The notes: generated from the letters alone by a model not told the origin. Counted from the first letter of the stretch, positions 51,775 to 60,477 are shown. The stretch: DNA of 64,000 nt from Nitrospirales bacterium (GCA_022828225.1 JAJEJG010000005.1:62001-126000), one strand, 5' to 3'. Translations and numbers: made by a program.

Positions 51775-52728
51775 TTACTCCGCAATGTCTTTCGCCCGGC
51801 GATCAAGATAACCCGACCGGACGGCCCCATAGAGATCGATGGTGGACTCTTCAAGCCCCTCGAACGTCTCGAGGTTGATGGCACGACTATTGACACGGTC
51901 CCCTGCATTCAGACCCAGGTTCGGGACAAAGGGGATAAAATAGTTGACCGGGTTCATGAAAATATCGCCGGCGTACCCCACCGCATGCCGAACCGTCATA
52001 GGAGGCAGCAACGGCAGGACCATATAGGGCCCGGAAGCTACGCCATAGGATGCCAGGGTCTGACCCGTATCTTCCACCGGCGGGGCTTCAATGTCGAACA
52101 TATATTTCGCAACGTCGAAAAGCCCTCCCACGCCAAGGATCGAATTCAAAAGGAACCGCTGCATTTCCGTTCCGGCCCGGTCGAATTTCCCCTGGAAGAC
52201 GTTGTTAAGAAAGCGTGAAGCAAACCCCAGGTTATTAAAGGCATTGGCCAGGGAATCCTGAACGTCAGGCGCTACCACGGCAGAGTAAGCCCTGGCCGCC
52301 GGTTTCAGCGCATAGCGGTCGAGATTGTAGCTGAGTCTAAAGGTCGTTGTATTGAACGGCTCCCAGGGATCCTGTACCGGTTCGCTCTCGGTCGCGAATG
52401 GGTCCTCGAACGTGCTCTCGAAGACGGTCTCATCCATGAGGGGAATTTCTTCTTCGTCATCTTTGGCTAATCCCCCGAGAAGCGGTTGCTCGCTTGGACG
52501 AACGGAGTCACCGTCCGGATCTGGTGGGAAATACGGCAGGGCAATGAGCTCCACGGAAGGACGCGACATTGCCCGTTCAATGGCAGCCGCTCCTATCGGA
52601 TGCTTCAGTTGTGCGAAAACCGCCGGAGGGGAGATCTGAGGGCTGATGGGCTCAGCCGGAACGACCAATGGAAGTCCCAAGACACACAGAAAGAGAGCTG
52701 TCAGGGTCAAGTAAGTCCGAGCCTTCAT
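51775..52728 (-). CDS. mlaA: MlaA-type phospholipid-transport outer-membrane protein
   Basis: A 317-residue protein. A signal sequence (MKARTYLTLTALFLCVLGLPLVVPA) precedes an acidic linker and then the MlaA core: DPWEPFNTTTFRLSYNLDRYALKPAARAYSAVV, FASRFLNNVFQGKFDRAGTEMQRFLLNSILGVGGLFDVA and DTGQTLASYGVASGPYMVLPLLPP. MlaA pulls phospholipid from the outer leaflet for retrograde transport. No lipobox is visible, unlike E. coli MlaA. The rest of the Mla system is not in this window. Confidence 0.93.
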   Translation of the reverse strand: MKARTYLTLTALFLCVLGLPLVVPAEPISPQISPPAVFAQLKHPIGAAAIERAMSRPSVELIALPYFPPDPDGDSVRPSEQPLLGGLAKDDEEEIPLMDETVFESTFEDPFATESEPVQDPWEPFNTTTFRLSYNLDRYALKPAARAYSAVVAPDVQDSLANAFNNLGFASRFLNNVFQGKFDRAGTEMQRFLLNSILGVGGLFDVAKYMFDIEAPPVEDTGQTLASYGVASGPYMVLPLLPPMTVRHAVGYAGDIFMNPVNYFIPFVPNLGLNAGDRVNSRAINLETFEGLEESTIDLYGAVRSGYLDRRAKDIAE

Positions 52729-52843
52729 AAGCTGTTACTCCATCGCGAGAAGGACCATACACTCATGCGTCCTACGGAAACTACTTTGATCTGTAAGCCC
52801 CGCTCAGGCAGAACATGCCGGTGGAGTGAAGCTTTGGGAACCT

Positions 52844-53053
52844 TTACTCGGAACTGCCTAACATGTCATCGACCAACGGGCGATTGATATCTTCACAGCC
52901 CGGGCATAGGACGTCAAACAGCGCCTCATAGTTCTCGACGTAGTTCCGGTCATCGGCCAATTTTTCCCCGAGCGCGTCCTGGTAACAGGTATCACACAAC
53001 ATCATGATCCCACGCATCACCGAGACCATTTTGCGACCATGGCTTCCAGTCAT
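52844..53053 (-). CDS. Small CxxC protein
   Basis: A 69-residue protein with two cysteine pairs, LCDTCYQ and LCPGCED, probably binding one zinc. ATG 53053 is preceded by AAAAGGGG. It carries VENYEALFDVLCPGCEDINRPLVDDM. Function unknown. Confidence 0.65.
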   Translation of the reverse strand: MTGSHGRKMVSVMRGIMMLCDTCYQDALGEKLADDRNYVENYEALFDVLCPGCEDINRPLVDDMLGSSE

Positions 53054-53148
53054 ACGACACCCCTTTTCAGGATTCGATAGCATGTCACCATCACATCGAC
53101 CATACCATCCGTCTTCCGTAATGCGCGAATCCCCAAGCGCAGAGGCCG

Positions 53149-53367
53149 TTACGACCAGCCTCGTTGTTGGGCCAGCAAAAAATCTTCCGTCTCAAGATCG
53201 ATGCCGCACTCCGGACATTCATACGGTTGCTCAGGCGGAGGGATCGACAATTCCCTCTCCTGGATACGTCCCTGACAAACGTGATAAAAGTGTCCACCGG
53301 CATGTTCTGAATCCAATGGATCATTTTCAAATTTGAGAATCATGGTCTGCCCGATAAATGTAGCCAT
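53149..53367 (-). CDS. Small CxxC protein
   Basis: A 72-residue protein, MATFIGQTMILKFENDPLDSEHAGGHFYHVCQGR ... PYECPECGIDLETEDFLLAQQ, with one CPEC pair and a lone Cys. It follows the pattern of the small zinc-binding ORF 66 bp downstream. Function unknown. Confidence 0.6.
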   Translation of the reverse strand: MATFIGQTMILKFENDPLDSEHAGGHFYHVCQGRIQERELSIPPPEQPYECPECGIDLETEDFLLAQQRGWS

Positions 53368-53430
53368 ACGTTATAACAAGGTCACCAAAAGGTGTGCAAT
53401 CCTCGGCACGCGGGAGCACTGCGCTCCAAT

Positions 53431-53550
53431 CCCCCTCCTTTGTAAGGAGGGGAAAGGGGAGGTAGAGGCTGTGACCAAGACAGCCAAACACCGTACTCCA
53501 TGGACGCGTGGCTCTACCCCACCTTCCCTCCCCTTACAAAAGGGAGGAAC
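53431..53550. repeat. Dispersed inverted repeat (TACAAAGG/CCTTTGTAAGGAGG type), second copy
   Basis: CCCCCTCCTTTGTAAGGAGG followed by GGAAAGGGGAGGTAGAGG and, further right, CCTTCCCTCCCCTTACAAAA plus GGGAGG. It matches 40862-40970 and partly overlaps the 5' end of the sugar-dehydrogenase gene, where it supplies its ribosome-site-like GGGGAGG. Confidence 0.7.
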
Positions 53551-54694
53551 AAGACAGCCCTTTTTGTTTGGTTCTTTTTTTGCGATCAGCCTCTTATTCT
53601 GTTTGATAGCACACCAGGCGTGGGCGTTGTCGCAACAGCCTCCGGCTGAACGAATCGCCCTGGCTCCCGTCCTCACCCGGGGGCTCGTCCAACCCGTCCT
53701 TATCGGGCACGCGGGCGACCGCAGCAACCGGCTCTTCATCGTGGAGCAGCCCGGCAGAATCCGGATCCTTCGGAAAGGCGCCCTGCAAACCTCGGCATTT
53801 CTGGACATCTCCGACCGGGTCGACTTCGGCGGGGAAATGGGGCTGCTGGGATTGGCATTCCACCCCCGCTTTGCGAAGAACGGACGGTTCTTCGTCAATT
53901 ATACAAGAAAGCCGGACGGGGCAACGGTCGTGGCCGAATATCGGATTTCTCAAAACTCGGAGCATGCCCTCCGTGATGAACGAACCCTGATGGTGATTCC
54001 CCAGCCCTATTCGAACCATAACGGCGGGATGGCGGAGTTCGGGCCTGATGGATATCTGTACATTGCCATGGGAGACGGCGGAGCCGGCGGGGACCCGGGG
54101 AATCGAGGGCAAAACCCCGACACCCTGCTGGGCAAGATATTGCGCATCGACGTGGATCAGGGCGACCCGTATGGCATCCCCCCCGACAACCCCTTTGCCG
54201 GGCAACCGGATGGACGGGAAATCTTCGCCCTGGGCTTCCGGAATCCCTGGCGATTTTCGTTCGACCGGCAGACCGGCCGTTTATGGGTCGCGGACGTGGG
54301 ACAGAATCAATGGGAAGAAATCGACGTGGTGGAAGCCGGGAACAACTACGGCTGGCGGATCATGGAAGGAAACCATTGTTTTCTGCCTCCTCGGGGCTGC
54401 AGCACGACCGGGCTGACGCTCCCCGTGGCGGAATATCGGAATCAATCACCATCCTGCGCCGTCACGGGCGGATACGTGTATCGGGGGAAACGAGTGGACT
54501 TCCTGCGAGGCACTTACGTATTCGGCGATTACTGCAGCGGCCGGATCATGGGCCTGCCCGACGGACAACCGCAGGTCCTGCTGGCCTCGGGGTTGAGAAT
54601 TTCGTCCTTCGGTGAGGATGAAGCAGGCGAACTGTACGTCGTGGACCACGGAGGCGGCATCTACAAAATCACCCCGGCAAGGACGAAGAAGTAA
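53471..54694 (+). CDS. PQQ-dependent (soluble) aldose sugar dehydrogenase, secreted
   Basis: About 407 residues from GTG 53471 (GGGGAGG seven bases upstream); a TTG at 53564 would give 376 residues and a shorter signal sequence, so the start is uncertain. SFFAISLLFCLIAHQAWALS is the signal peptide. The catalytic part has LFIVEQPGRIRILRKG, GLLGLAFHPRFAKNGRFFVNYT, SNHNGGMAEFGPDGYLYIAMGDGGAGGDPGNRGQ and LWVADVGQNQWEEIDVVEAGNNYGW. This is the glucose/sorbosone dehydrogenase family, a six-bladed propeller using PQQ. No pqq genes are in the window. Confidence 0.88.
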   Translation: MTKTAKHRTPWTRGSTPPSLPLQKGGTRQPFLFGSFFAISLLFCLIAHQAWALSQQPPAERIALAPVLTRGLVQPVLIGHAGDRSNRLFIVEQPGRIRILRKGALQTSAFLDISDRVDFGGEMGLLGLAFHPRFAKNGRFFVNYTRKPDGATVVAEYRISQNSEHALRDERTLMVIPQPYSNHNGGMAEFGPDGYLYIAMGDGGAGGDPGNRGQNPDTLLGKILRIDVDQGDPYGIPPDNPFAGQPDGREIFALGFRNPWRFSFDRQTGRLWVADVGQNQWEEIDVVEAGNNYGWRIMEGNHCFLPPRGCSTTGLTLPVAEYRNQSPSCAVTGGYVYRGKRVDFLRGTYVFGDYCSGRIMGLPDGQPQVLLASGLRISSFGEDEAGELYVVDHGGGIYKITPARTKK

Positions 54695-54726
54695 CTCCAC
54701 CGCCCTACCCGCCCTTTCTTTGTTTA

Positions 54727-54868
54727 GGAACCTCTGATTTATTGTGATAGCGGGATGCAGGGCAAGGCGTCCCGGAGCGAAACCCGAGGCTTATCATGGA
54801 GATAGGTGAGGGTTGAGCGAGGACACAACGCGGCCATGCGCCCGATAGTGCACTAAATCAGAGGTTCC
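54727..54868 (+). mobile_element. MITE, copy B (complete, 142 bp)
   Basis: It begins GGAACCTCTGATTTATTGTG and ends GCACTAAATCAGAGGTTCC, giving terminal inverted repeats of ~15 bp plus partial extension. It is flanked on both sides by TTTA (54723-54726 and 54869-54872), a 4-bp target duplication. It has no ORF. The TIR form recalls IS5-family ends, so a non-autonomous IS derivative is likely. Confidence 0.88.
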
Positions 54869-54938
54869 TTTAGTTGACGGAATCATGGTATCTTGATATT
54901 CCGCTTGCATTTTATTTTTCCCCTTCGACGTATCAGCC

Positions 54939-56372
54939 ATGAATAAGAAAAGCCTCTTTTACGCGATTGCGCTCGCAATTGTCGCCTTCTACCTGGTCAT
55001 GACGGCCTTTTATCACTGGGGAGACGCGACGGCGCCTCAGATCACGCTGGTGGAGCCCTTCACCCAAGCCGGCCCAACGACCCCCTTGGTTCTTCACGTC
55101 GAAGATGCCGGAACGGGTCTCCAGGAGGTGACCGTCCGCCTCGTACAGAATCTCGAGAGTTACACACTGGCGCAAGAACAGTTTTCCGCGCAATCGCCTC
55201 TTTCCATCGGCGGCAACGCCGAGAACAGTTACGACCTCACCCTCATCCCGTTCGGCGACGATACCATCCCCAAACGCCGTGGGCTCGTCACACTGGTCAT
55301 TACGGCACGCGATTATTCCTGGCGAGGATTTTTTGAAGGGAATTGGGCAAGGATCGAACAGGACGTGACCGTGAAATTTACGCCCCCTCGGCTGGAAGTC
55401 TTGTCGAGCCCCCTACCCGTTTCACAAGGCGGAGCGGGCGTCGTGGCCTACCGCGTCTCCGATGATGCGCAACGATACGGAGTCCGAATCGGCGAAACCT
55501 TTTTCCCGGGCTATCCCAACGCCGAGCGAGCCTTCACCGCGTTCTCCCTCTTTGCCTTTCCTCATGACCTCCCGGCCTCGACCCCGGTACTGCTCGTGGC
55601 TGAAGACGGCTTGGGCAATCACGCGGAACAGCGGCTCGACGTTCCCGTCGTCGCCAAGCGGTGGCGATCCCGAACCATCAAGATTTCCGACCGTTTCATC
55701 GAACAGACCGTTCGCCCCATCATTGCGCAAACCCCTGAGATCGACGACATGGACGATCCGCTTCGCAACTTTCTGCAAGTCAACAACGTGTTACGCAAGC
55801 GTACAGCCGATCAACTCGCGGCCCTGGCCTCGAACAGCCGGCCCGAGTTCCTGTGGAACGGGGCCTTCACCCAATTATCCAACTCCCAGGTGGAAGCGGC
55901 ATTTGCCGACCATCGCGAATACCGCTATGGCGGAAAAGTCGTGGACAAGCAGTATCATTTGGGCTTCGACCTGGCCGTGACCAAACACTACCCCGTGGAA
56001 GCCGCCAATGACGGAAAAGTCGTGATGGCGGAGTATTTCGGCATTTATGGCAACACCATTGTGATCGATCACGGCTACGGGCTTCAGTCGCTGTACGCCC
56101 ATCTCTCCTCGTTCGCTACGGAAAAAGGGCAGAGAGTTGCCAAAGGGCAAATCATCGGCAACTCGGGTATGACGGGATTGGCCGCGGGCGATCATTTGCA
56201 TTTCAGCCTGCTGCTTCAGGGAGTCCAGATCAATCCCATGGAATGGTGGGACCCCAAGTGGGTGGAAACCCGTATCACTGACCCGCTTCGTGATCCAGCT
56301 CGCGAGAAACCCGCCCCTGCTCCCAGGCGCGGCCCGCGAAACCGCATCGGTCCCTTGCCCCCGGCGCCATAA
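54939..56372 (+). CDS. Membrane-anchored M23 peptidase, long form
   Basis: A 477-residue protein. One N-terminal helix (SLFYAIALAIVAFYLVMTAFYHWG) leads into ~300 residues of beta-rich linker, then a C-terminal M23 domain with YHLGFDLAVTKHYPV, YAHLSSFA and AAGDHLHFSLLLQG (zinc ligands). The C-terminus is Pro/Arg-rich. It should act on cell-wall peptides in the periplasm. This is the second M23 protein in the window. Confidence 0.9.
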   Translation: MNKKSLFYAIALAIVAFYLVMTAFYHWGDATAPQITLVEPFTQAGPTTPLVLHVEDAGTGLQEVTVRLVQNLESYTLAQEQFSAQSPLSIGGNAENSYDLTLIPFGDDTIPKRRGLVTLVITARDYSWRGFFEGNWARIEQDVTVKFTPPRLEVLSSPLPVSQGGAGVVAYRVSDDAQRYGVRIGETFFPGYPNAERAFTAFSLFAFPHDLPASTPVLLVAEDGLGNHAEQRLDVPVVAKRWRSRTIKISDRFIEQTVRPIIAQTPEIDDMDDPLRNFLQVNNVLRKRTADQLAALASNSRPEFLWNGAFTQLSNSQVEAAFADHREYRYGGKVVDKQYHLGFDLAVTKHYPVEAANDGKVVMAEYFGIYGNTIVIDHGYGLQSLYAHLSSFATEKGQRVAKGQIIGNSGMTGLAAGDHLHFSLLLQGVQINPMEWWDPKWVETRITDPLRDPAREKPAPAPRRGPRNRIGPLPPAP

Positions 56373-56384
56373 GTCGGCCGTTCT

Positions 56385-56423
56385 CTCCTCTCCCTTGACG
56401 GGAGAGGACAAAGGTGAGGGTGA
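56385..56423. repeat. Dispersed palindromic repeat, copy 4
   Basis: TCTCCTCTCCCTTGACGGGAG and AGGACAAAGGTGAGGGTGA. It follows the M23 gene and precedes the topoisomerase gene. Confidence 0.7.
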
Positions 56424-56461
56424 GTCTCAACGCAACCCGACATGAACCCGGAAGACAATTG

Positions 56462-58891
56462 ATGGCCCGATCAAAAACGCGCACGCCGAGCAAGAGCACG
56501 CCCCAGGCACCCGTTACCGCTGTGCCGCTGGACCAAACCACGCGCCAGCGGTACCTCAACTACGCGCTGTCCGTCATTACCGCGCGCGCGCTGCCCGACG
56601 TGCGGGACGGCCTGAAACCGGTGCAGCGCCGCATCCTGTTTTCCATGTTTCACAACCACCGGCTCTCACCGGATCGGCCGCCCATCAAGAGCGCAAAAGT
56701 CGTCGGATCGGTGATCGGAGAATGGCACCCGCACGGTGATTCCGCGGTCTATGACGCCATGGCCCGCATGGCGCAATGGTGGTCCCTGCGCGCGCCCCTC
56801 GTGGACGGCCACGGCAACTTCGGCAGCCTGGACGGCGACCCGCCCGCGGCCTACCGGTACACCGAAGCCAAACTCACCGCGGTTGCCGTCGAACTGCTGA
56901 ACGAACTCAACAAGGACACGGTCGACTTTCAACCCAATTACGACGGCAAAGGCGAAGAGCCGCTGGTCCTGCCCGCGCCGTTCCCCAACCTGCTGGTCAA
57001 CGGGTCCACCGGCATTGCCGTGGGCATGGCCACCAACGTGCCGCCCCACAACCTCGGAGAAGTCGTCAACGGCGCCGTGGCCCTCATCGACAAGCGCGAT
57101 TCGACGATTGCCGACCTCATGAAATCGGTCAAAGGGCCCGATTTCTCCACCGGCGGGGAAATCCTGAACACGAAGGCCGAACTTCGTGAGATCTATGAGA
57201 ACGGCCAGGGCCTGGTGCGCCTGCGCGGGGAATTCACCGTGGTCCCGGGTGCGCACGGCAAATCGCAGATCGTCGTGACCTCGATTCCCTTTGCCGTGGA
57301 CAAGGCCACGATCGTCGAACGCATCGGCGAACTCATCGCCGCCAAAAAGGTGCCGCAACTGGTCGACGTCCGCGATGAATCCACGACCGACGTCAAAATC
57401 GTGCTGGAACTGCAGAAGGACGCCGATGCCGACTTGGCCATGGCGTACCTGTTCAAAAACACCCCGCTCCAGAACAATTTTTCCGTCAACCTGACGTGTC
57501 TGATTCCGGCTGCCGGCACCGCCACCACGCGCCCCCGCTGCCTGAATCTGAAAGAAATCCTCGAACAGTTCATAGACTTTCGCTTCACAACGGTCACGCG
57601 CCGGTTCTCCTATGACCTGCGAATCCTGGAGCAACGCATCCATCTCCTGTCGGGCTTTCAAATCATTTTCGACGCGCTGGACCGGGTGCTGGCCATCATC
57701 CGCCAAAGCGACGGCAAGGCGGACTCCGCGGAAAAACTGAAAGCCCGCTTCCGCCTCGACGACGCGCAAACCAACGCGATCCTGGAAACGCCGATCTACA
57801 AACTGTCCCGCACCGAAATCAAGAAAATGCTGGACGAACTGGCCGACAAAAAGAAGCAGGCCAAGGACCTCAAGGCCCTCCTCGCCTCGAAACCGCGATT
57901 ATGGAAGGTCGTCAAAGAAGAACTTGAGAAACTCGCCAAGACATACAGCGACAGACGGCGGACCAGGGTCGGACGGCGCCAGGGTGAGGAAATCGAATTC
58001 GACCCCGATGCCTACATCGTCAAGGAAGACGCCGTGATCACCATTTCAACGGACGGCTGGATCCGGCGCGTGGGGATGGTCAAGGACCTGTCGAAAACGC
58101 GGCTCCGTGAAGGCGACGCCCTGCTGACCGCGTTGATCGGCAGCACCGTGGACACCATCGTGTGTTTTTCGAACTTCGGCAGCGCATACACCATCCGTAT
58201 CGGCGACCTGCCGCCGGCCCGGAGCGGCTACGGGGACCCCGCGCAAAAGCTGTTCAAATTCAAGGACGGGGAACGCATCATCGCAGCCCTTGTAGGGGCC
58301 GCCCTACGTGGCGGCCCTCCGGCCCCCCGATCATCCGCCGCGGCCGGACAAGCCTCGGCAGCAACGCTCCCGCTCTTCGACGAATCGACAACGGAGGGAG
58401 CCGGCTCCCTCGGGCAAGGGATTGCCGTGTCCTCCGCCGGCATGGGCGTGCGGTTCGACCTGGTTCCGTTCAAGGAGCCCTCGACCCGCCTCGGTCGAAA
58501 ATTCATGAAACTCCGGGATCAGGAAGAAGTCGTCAGCATCGAGACCCTGGACCCGTCCGCAGCCGCACCCATCCTCGCGGTGGCTTCTCAACGCGGACGC
58601 GCGCTCCTGTGCAAAGCCGAGGAAGTGGGAATGCTCTCCGGCCCGGGACGAGGCGTGACGGTCATCAAACTCGATCCGACGGACAGGGTCCTGGCCGTGC
58701 GCCTATTGTCCCGCAAGCAGGACCAACTGGTCGTCCTCAAACAGGAAGGCGGCCCGATCACCATCACCACGCGAAAGTACCAACCCGTGAGCCGCGGTGG
58801 AAAAGGGCACGTGCTCTTCAAACGCGGCACCCTCAAAGGCGCCGAACCCTTACCCGTCGAACTCCCGGTCCTCGAGACGGAGAACATCTAA
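56462..58891 (+). CDS. parC: Type IIA topoisomerase A subunit (ParC/GyrA) with repeat-derived insert
   Basis: An 809-residue protein from ATG 56462. The breakage-reunion domain has [37 protein letters not shown] and the active-site Tyr133 in [12 protein letters not shown]. The C-terminal propeller contains the box-like [15 protein letters not shown]. Length and the absence of a clear GyrA box favour ParC, but GyrA cannot be ruled out. Residues ~610-620 ([14 protein letters not shown]) come from a GTAGGGGCCGCCC-type repeat inserted in frame, and the surrounding stretch to ~650 is low-complexity. Confidence 0.93.
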   Translation: MARSKTRTPSKSTPQAPVTAVPLDQTTRQRYLNYALSVITARALPDVRDGLKPVQRRILFSMFHNHRLSPDRPPIKSAKVVGSVIGEWHPHGDSAVYDAMARMAQWWSLRAPLVDGHGNFGSLDGDPPAAYRYTEAKLTAVAVELLNELNKDTVDFQPNYDGKGEEPLVLPAPFPNLLVNGSTGIAVGMATNVPPHNLGEVVNGAVALIDKRDSTIADLMKSVKGPDFSTGGEILNTKAELREIYENGQGLVRLRGEFTVVPGAHGKSQIVVTSIPFAVDKATIVERIGELIAAKKVPQLVDVRDESTTDVKIVLELQKDADADLAMAYLFKNTPLQNNFSVNLTCLIPAAGTATTRPRCLNLKEILEQFIDFRFTTVTRRFSYDLRILEQRIHLLSGFQIIFDALDRVLAIIRQSDGKADSAEKLKARFRLDDAQTNAILETPIYKLSRTEIKKMLDELADKKKQAKDLKALLASKPRLWKVVKEELEKLAKTYSDRRRTRVGRRQGEEIEFDPDAYIVKEDAVITISTDGWIRRVGMVKDLSKTRLREGDALLTALIGSTVDTIVCFSNFGSAYTIRIGDLPPARSGYGDPAQKLFKFKDGERIIAALVGAALRGGPPAPRSSAAAGQASAATLPLFDESTTEGAGSLGQGIAVSSAGMGVRFDLVPFKEPSTRLGRKFMKLRDQEEVVSIETLDPSAAAPILAVASQRGRALLCKAEEVGMLSGPGRGVTVIKLDPTDRVLAVRLLSRKQDQLVVLKQEGGPITITTRKYQPVSRGGKGHVLFKRGTLKGAEPLPVELPVLETENI
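58290..58319 (+). repeat. Repeat of the TGTAGGGGCCGCCCTACG type inside the topoisomerase gene
   Basis: TGTAGGGGCCGCCCTACGTG followed by GCGGCCCTCC. A related GTAGGGGCGGTGTCCGCCC lies at 60023. The insertion keeps the reading frame. Confidence 0.6.
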
Positions 58892-58964
58892 AAGCCAAGA
58901 TGCATATTGAAATGCTCAATAGAATAATGTAATAATCCCTTACTTCCTTACTATCACCATCATT

Positions 58965-59189
58965 ATGCTCGCAAAACTTACAGCAAAAAACCAGCTAACC
59001 CTACCGAAAGCGGTCCTGTCCGATTTCAAGGGTGCAGAGTATTTTGACGTGACCGGAGAGAACGGCTGCATCGTGTTGACTCCCGTGCAAATCACTCGCG
59101 CGGGCGCCGTGCGCGCCAAATTAGCCGAGTTGGGCCTGTCCGAGGCGGACGTCACCGACGCAGTGGCTTGGGCGCGCAAAGCGGAATGA
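58965..59189 (+). CDS. AbrB/MazE-like antitoxin
   Basis: A 74-residue protein beginning MLAKLTAKNQLTLPKAVLSDFKGAEYFDVT, a half AbrB domain, with a helical C-terminus (LSEADVTDAVAWARKAE). Its stop overlaps the PIN gene ATG by 4 bp (ATGA). Confidence 0.85.
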   Translation: MLAKLTAKNQLTLPKAVLSDFKGAEYFDVTGENGCIVLTPVQITRAGAVRAKLAELGLSEADVTDAVAWARKAE

Positions 59190-59626
59190 ACCCTCCGCGC
59201 GTTGTCCTCGACACCAACGTGCTGCTCTCGTCGCTCATGTTTCATGCCGGCACACTCTCCTGGCTATGCACGGCATGGCAAGCCCGCCATGTGTGTCCGC
59301 TGGTAAGCCGCACTACGGTGGAAGAATTGATTCGGGCACTGGACTATCCGAAGTTCGACCTCACCGCCGACGAACAGGGAGACCTGCTGGCTGACTATCT
59401 GCCTTGGTGCGAAACCGTCAATATCTCGAAGCCGCCCAAGCTTCCGAAGTGCCGCGATCCATTCGATCGCCCTTTTCTCGAACTTGCGCTCGCAGGTCGG
59501 GCCGATGCATTGGTGACTGGAGACAAAGACCTGCTCGCCATGGCCAAAACCTTTCCCATTCCGATCCTCACTCCCCGCGCGTTCCGCAAGCGTCTGCATC
59601 CTGGAGGGGAACCAAGCGAACCATAG
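59186..59626 (+). CDS. PIN-domain toxin (putative)
   Basis: A 146-residue protein from ATG 59186, seven codons after the track start. VVLDTNVLLSSLMF, VEELIRALDYPKF, CRDPFDRPFLELALAGRAD and LVTGDKDLLAM carry the acidic PIN residues. It belongs to the PIN group often called PINc or COG1569-like toxins. Coupled to the AbrB-like antitoxin upstream. Confidence 0.88.
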   Translation: MNPPRVVLDTNVLLSSLMFHAGTLSWLCTAWQARHVCPLVSRTTVEELIRALDYPKFDLTADEQGDLLADYLPWCETVNISKPPKLPKCRDPFDRPFLELALAGRADALVTGDKDLLAMAKTFPIPILTPRAFRKRLHPGGEPSEP

Positions 59627-59708
59627 AAGAAACCTCTGCCGCTTCCATAGAGTCACAAAAGGATGCATCTGTCAGCCAGACCTATTGAATAAGTCTCCAA
59701 AAGGGTGC

Positions 59709-59757
59709 AAAATGGATCTAAATAGATGCTATTTGGATGCAAAATAGATGCTTATTG
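59709..59757 (+). promoter_or_regulatory. Direct repeats upstream of the orphan parD-like gene
   Basis: AAATAGATGCT occurs at 59720-59730 and 59742-59752, 22 bp apart (about two helical turns), with a GGATCT/GGATGC pair between. It could be a site for the ParD-like protein. GGAGG follows at 59757. Confidence 0.4.
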
Positions 59758-59768
59758 GAGGTAAAAAG

Positions 59769-60014
59769 ATGCCAAAAAGGAGTATTACCTTAACCGACAC
59801 GCACTATGAATGGCTGACAATCCAAGTCGCCAGCGGGCAATATCGCTCCGAAAGCGAAGTCATCAGCGACCTGATCCGGGAGCGGCAACAACGCGACGCC
59901 GGCATCGAAGCCATTCGCCTCGCCCTGGCCGAAGACGAACAATGCGCTCCCGGCACCCCCACACCGGCAGGCGTCAAAACTGCGGTGCAGGAGCGACTAC
60001 GTAAAAACAGTTAG
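59769..60014 (+). CDS. ParD-like (CopG/RHH) antitoxin without a toxin
   Basis: An 81-residue protein from ATG 59769, behind GGAGGTAAAAAG. MPKRSITLTDTHYEWLTIQVASGQYRSESEVISDLIRERQQRD is a ribbon-helix-helix ParD domain, with a toxin-binding tail (RLALAEDEQCAPGTPTP). No ParE/RelE reading frame follows; the next 150 bp holds repeats. It looks orphaned. Confidence 0.85.
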   Translation: MPKRSITLTDTHYEWLTIQVASGQYRSESEVISDLIRERQQRDAGIEAIRLALAEDEQCAPGTPTPAGVKTAVQERLRKNS

Positions 60015-60068
60015 CCGCCAACGTAGGGGCGGTGTCCGCCCTGTACCTTGCCGAGTCGGGTTATAGAA

Positions 60069-60103
60069 CCCTCTCCCCTAGCGGGAGAGGGCAGGGTGAG
60101 GGG
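60069..60103. repeat. Dispersed palindromic repeat, copy 5
   Basis: CCCTCTCCCCTAGCGGGAGA and GGGCAGGGTGAGGGGG. It lies between the ParD-like and HigA-like genes. A GTAGGGGCGG-type repeat (60023) and a CGGGTCAGCGTAGCGTAACCCG hairpin (60116-60137) lie on either side. Confidence 0.75.
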
Positions 60104-60140
60104 GCATAAGCAGGTCGGGTCAGCGTAGCGTAACCCGACA

Positions 60141-60188
60141 AAAGGCGACGCTTTCAATATCGAGATTGTCGATTACCACAGAGGATAA
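60141..60188 (+). pseudogene. C-terminal stub of a HigB toxin gene
   Basis: In frame with the TAA at 60186-60188 the sequence reads KGDAFNIEIVDYHRG, which matches the conserved end of HigB toxins (GDAYDVEIVDYH). Upstream, in the same frame, there is a stop (TAG at 60126) and a repeat, so the rest of the toxin is gone. It ends four bases before the higA start, the usual spacing of a higBA operon. Confidence 0.72.
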
Positions 60189-60192
60189 AACC

Positions 60193-60477
60193 ATGCACCC
60201 TATTGCACACCCCGGAAGATTGTTGAAGCGCGAGCTTAAGGCCCGCAACTTGAGCGCCAATCGGTTGGCATTAGCCCTCGGCGTTCCCTCTGGCCGCATC
60301 ACGGACATCTTGAACGGCCGCCGATCGATCACCGCCGAGACTGCGGTGCGGCTTGGCTGTTATTTCGGCAACCGTCCCCGTTTCTGGCTCGAACTCCAGA
60401 GCCAATACGACGTTGCTCTGGTCGAACGCGACCGCGGTACAGAAATAGCCAAACAGGTACGGCCTGCCGGTGCCTGA
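60193..60477 (+). CDS. higA: HigA-type antitoxin (XRE family), orphaned
   Basis: A 94-residue protein from ATG 60193 with AGAGGA six bases upstream. MHPIAHPGRLLKRELKARNLSANRLALALGVPSGRITDILNGRRSITAETAVRLGCYFG is the HigA/VapI HTH. FWLELQSQYDVALVERD follows. The toxin gene in front is reduced to a short stub, so it may now act alone as a regulator. Confidence 0.92.
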   Translation: MHPIAHPGRLLKRELKARNLSANRLALALGVPSGRITDILNGRRSITAETAVRLGCYFGNRPRFWLELQSQYDVALVERDRGTEIAKQVRPAGA

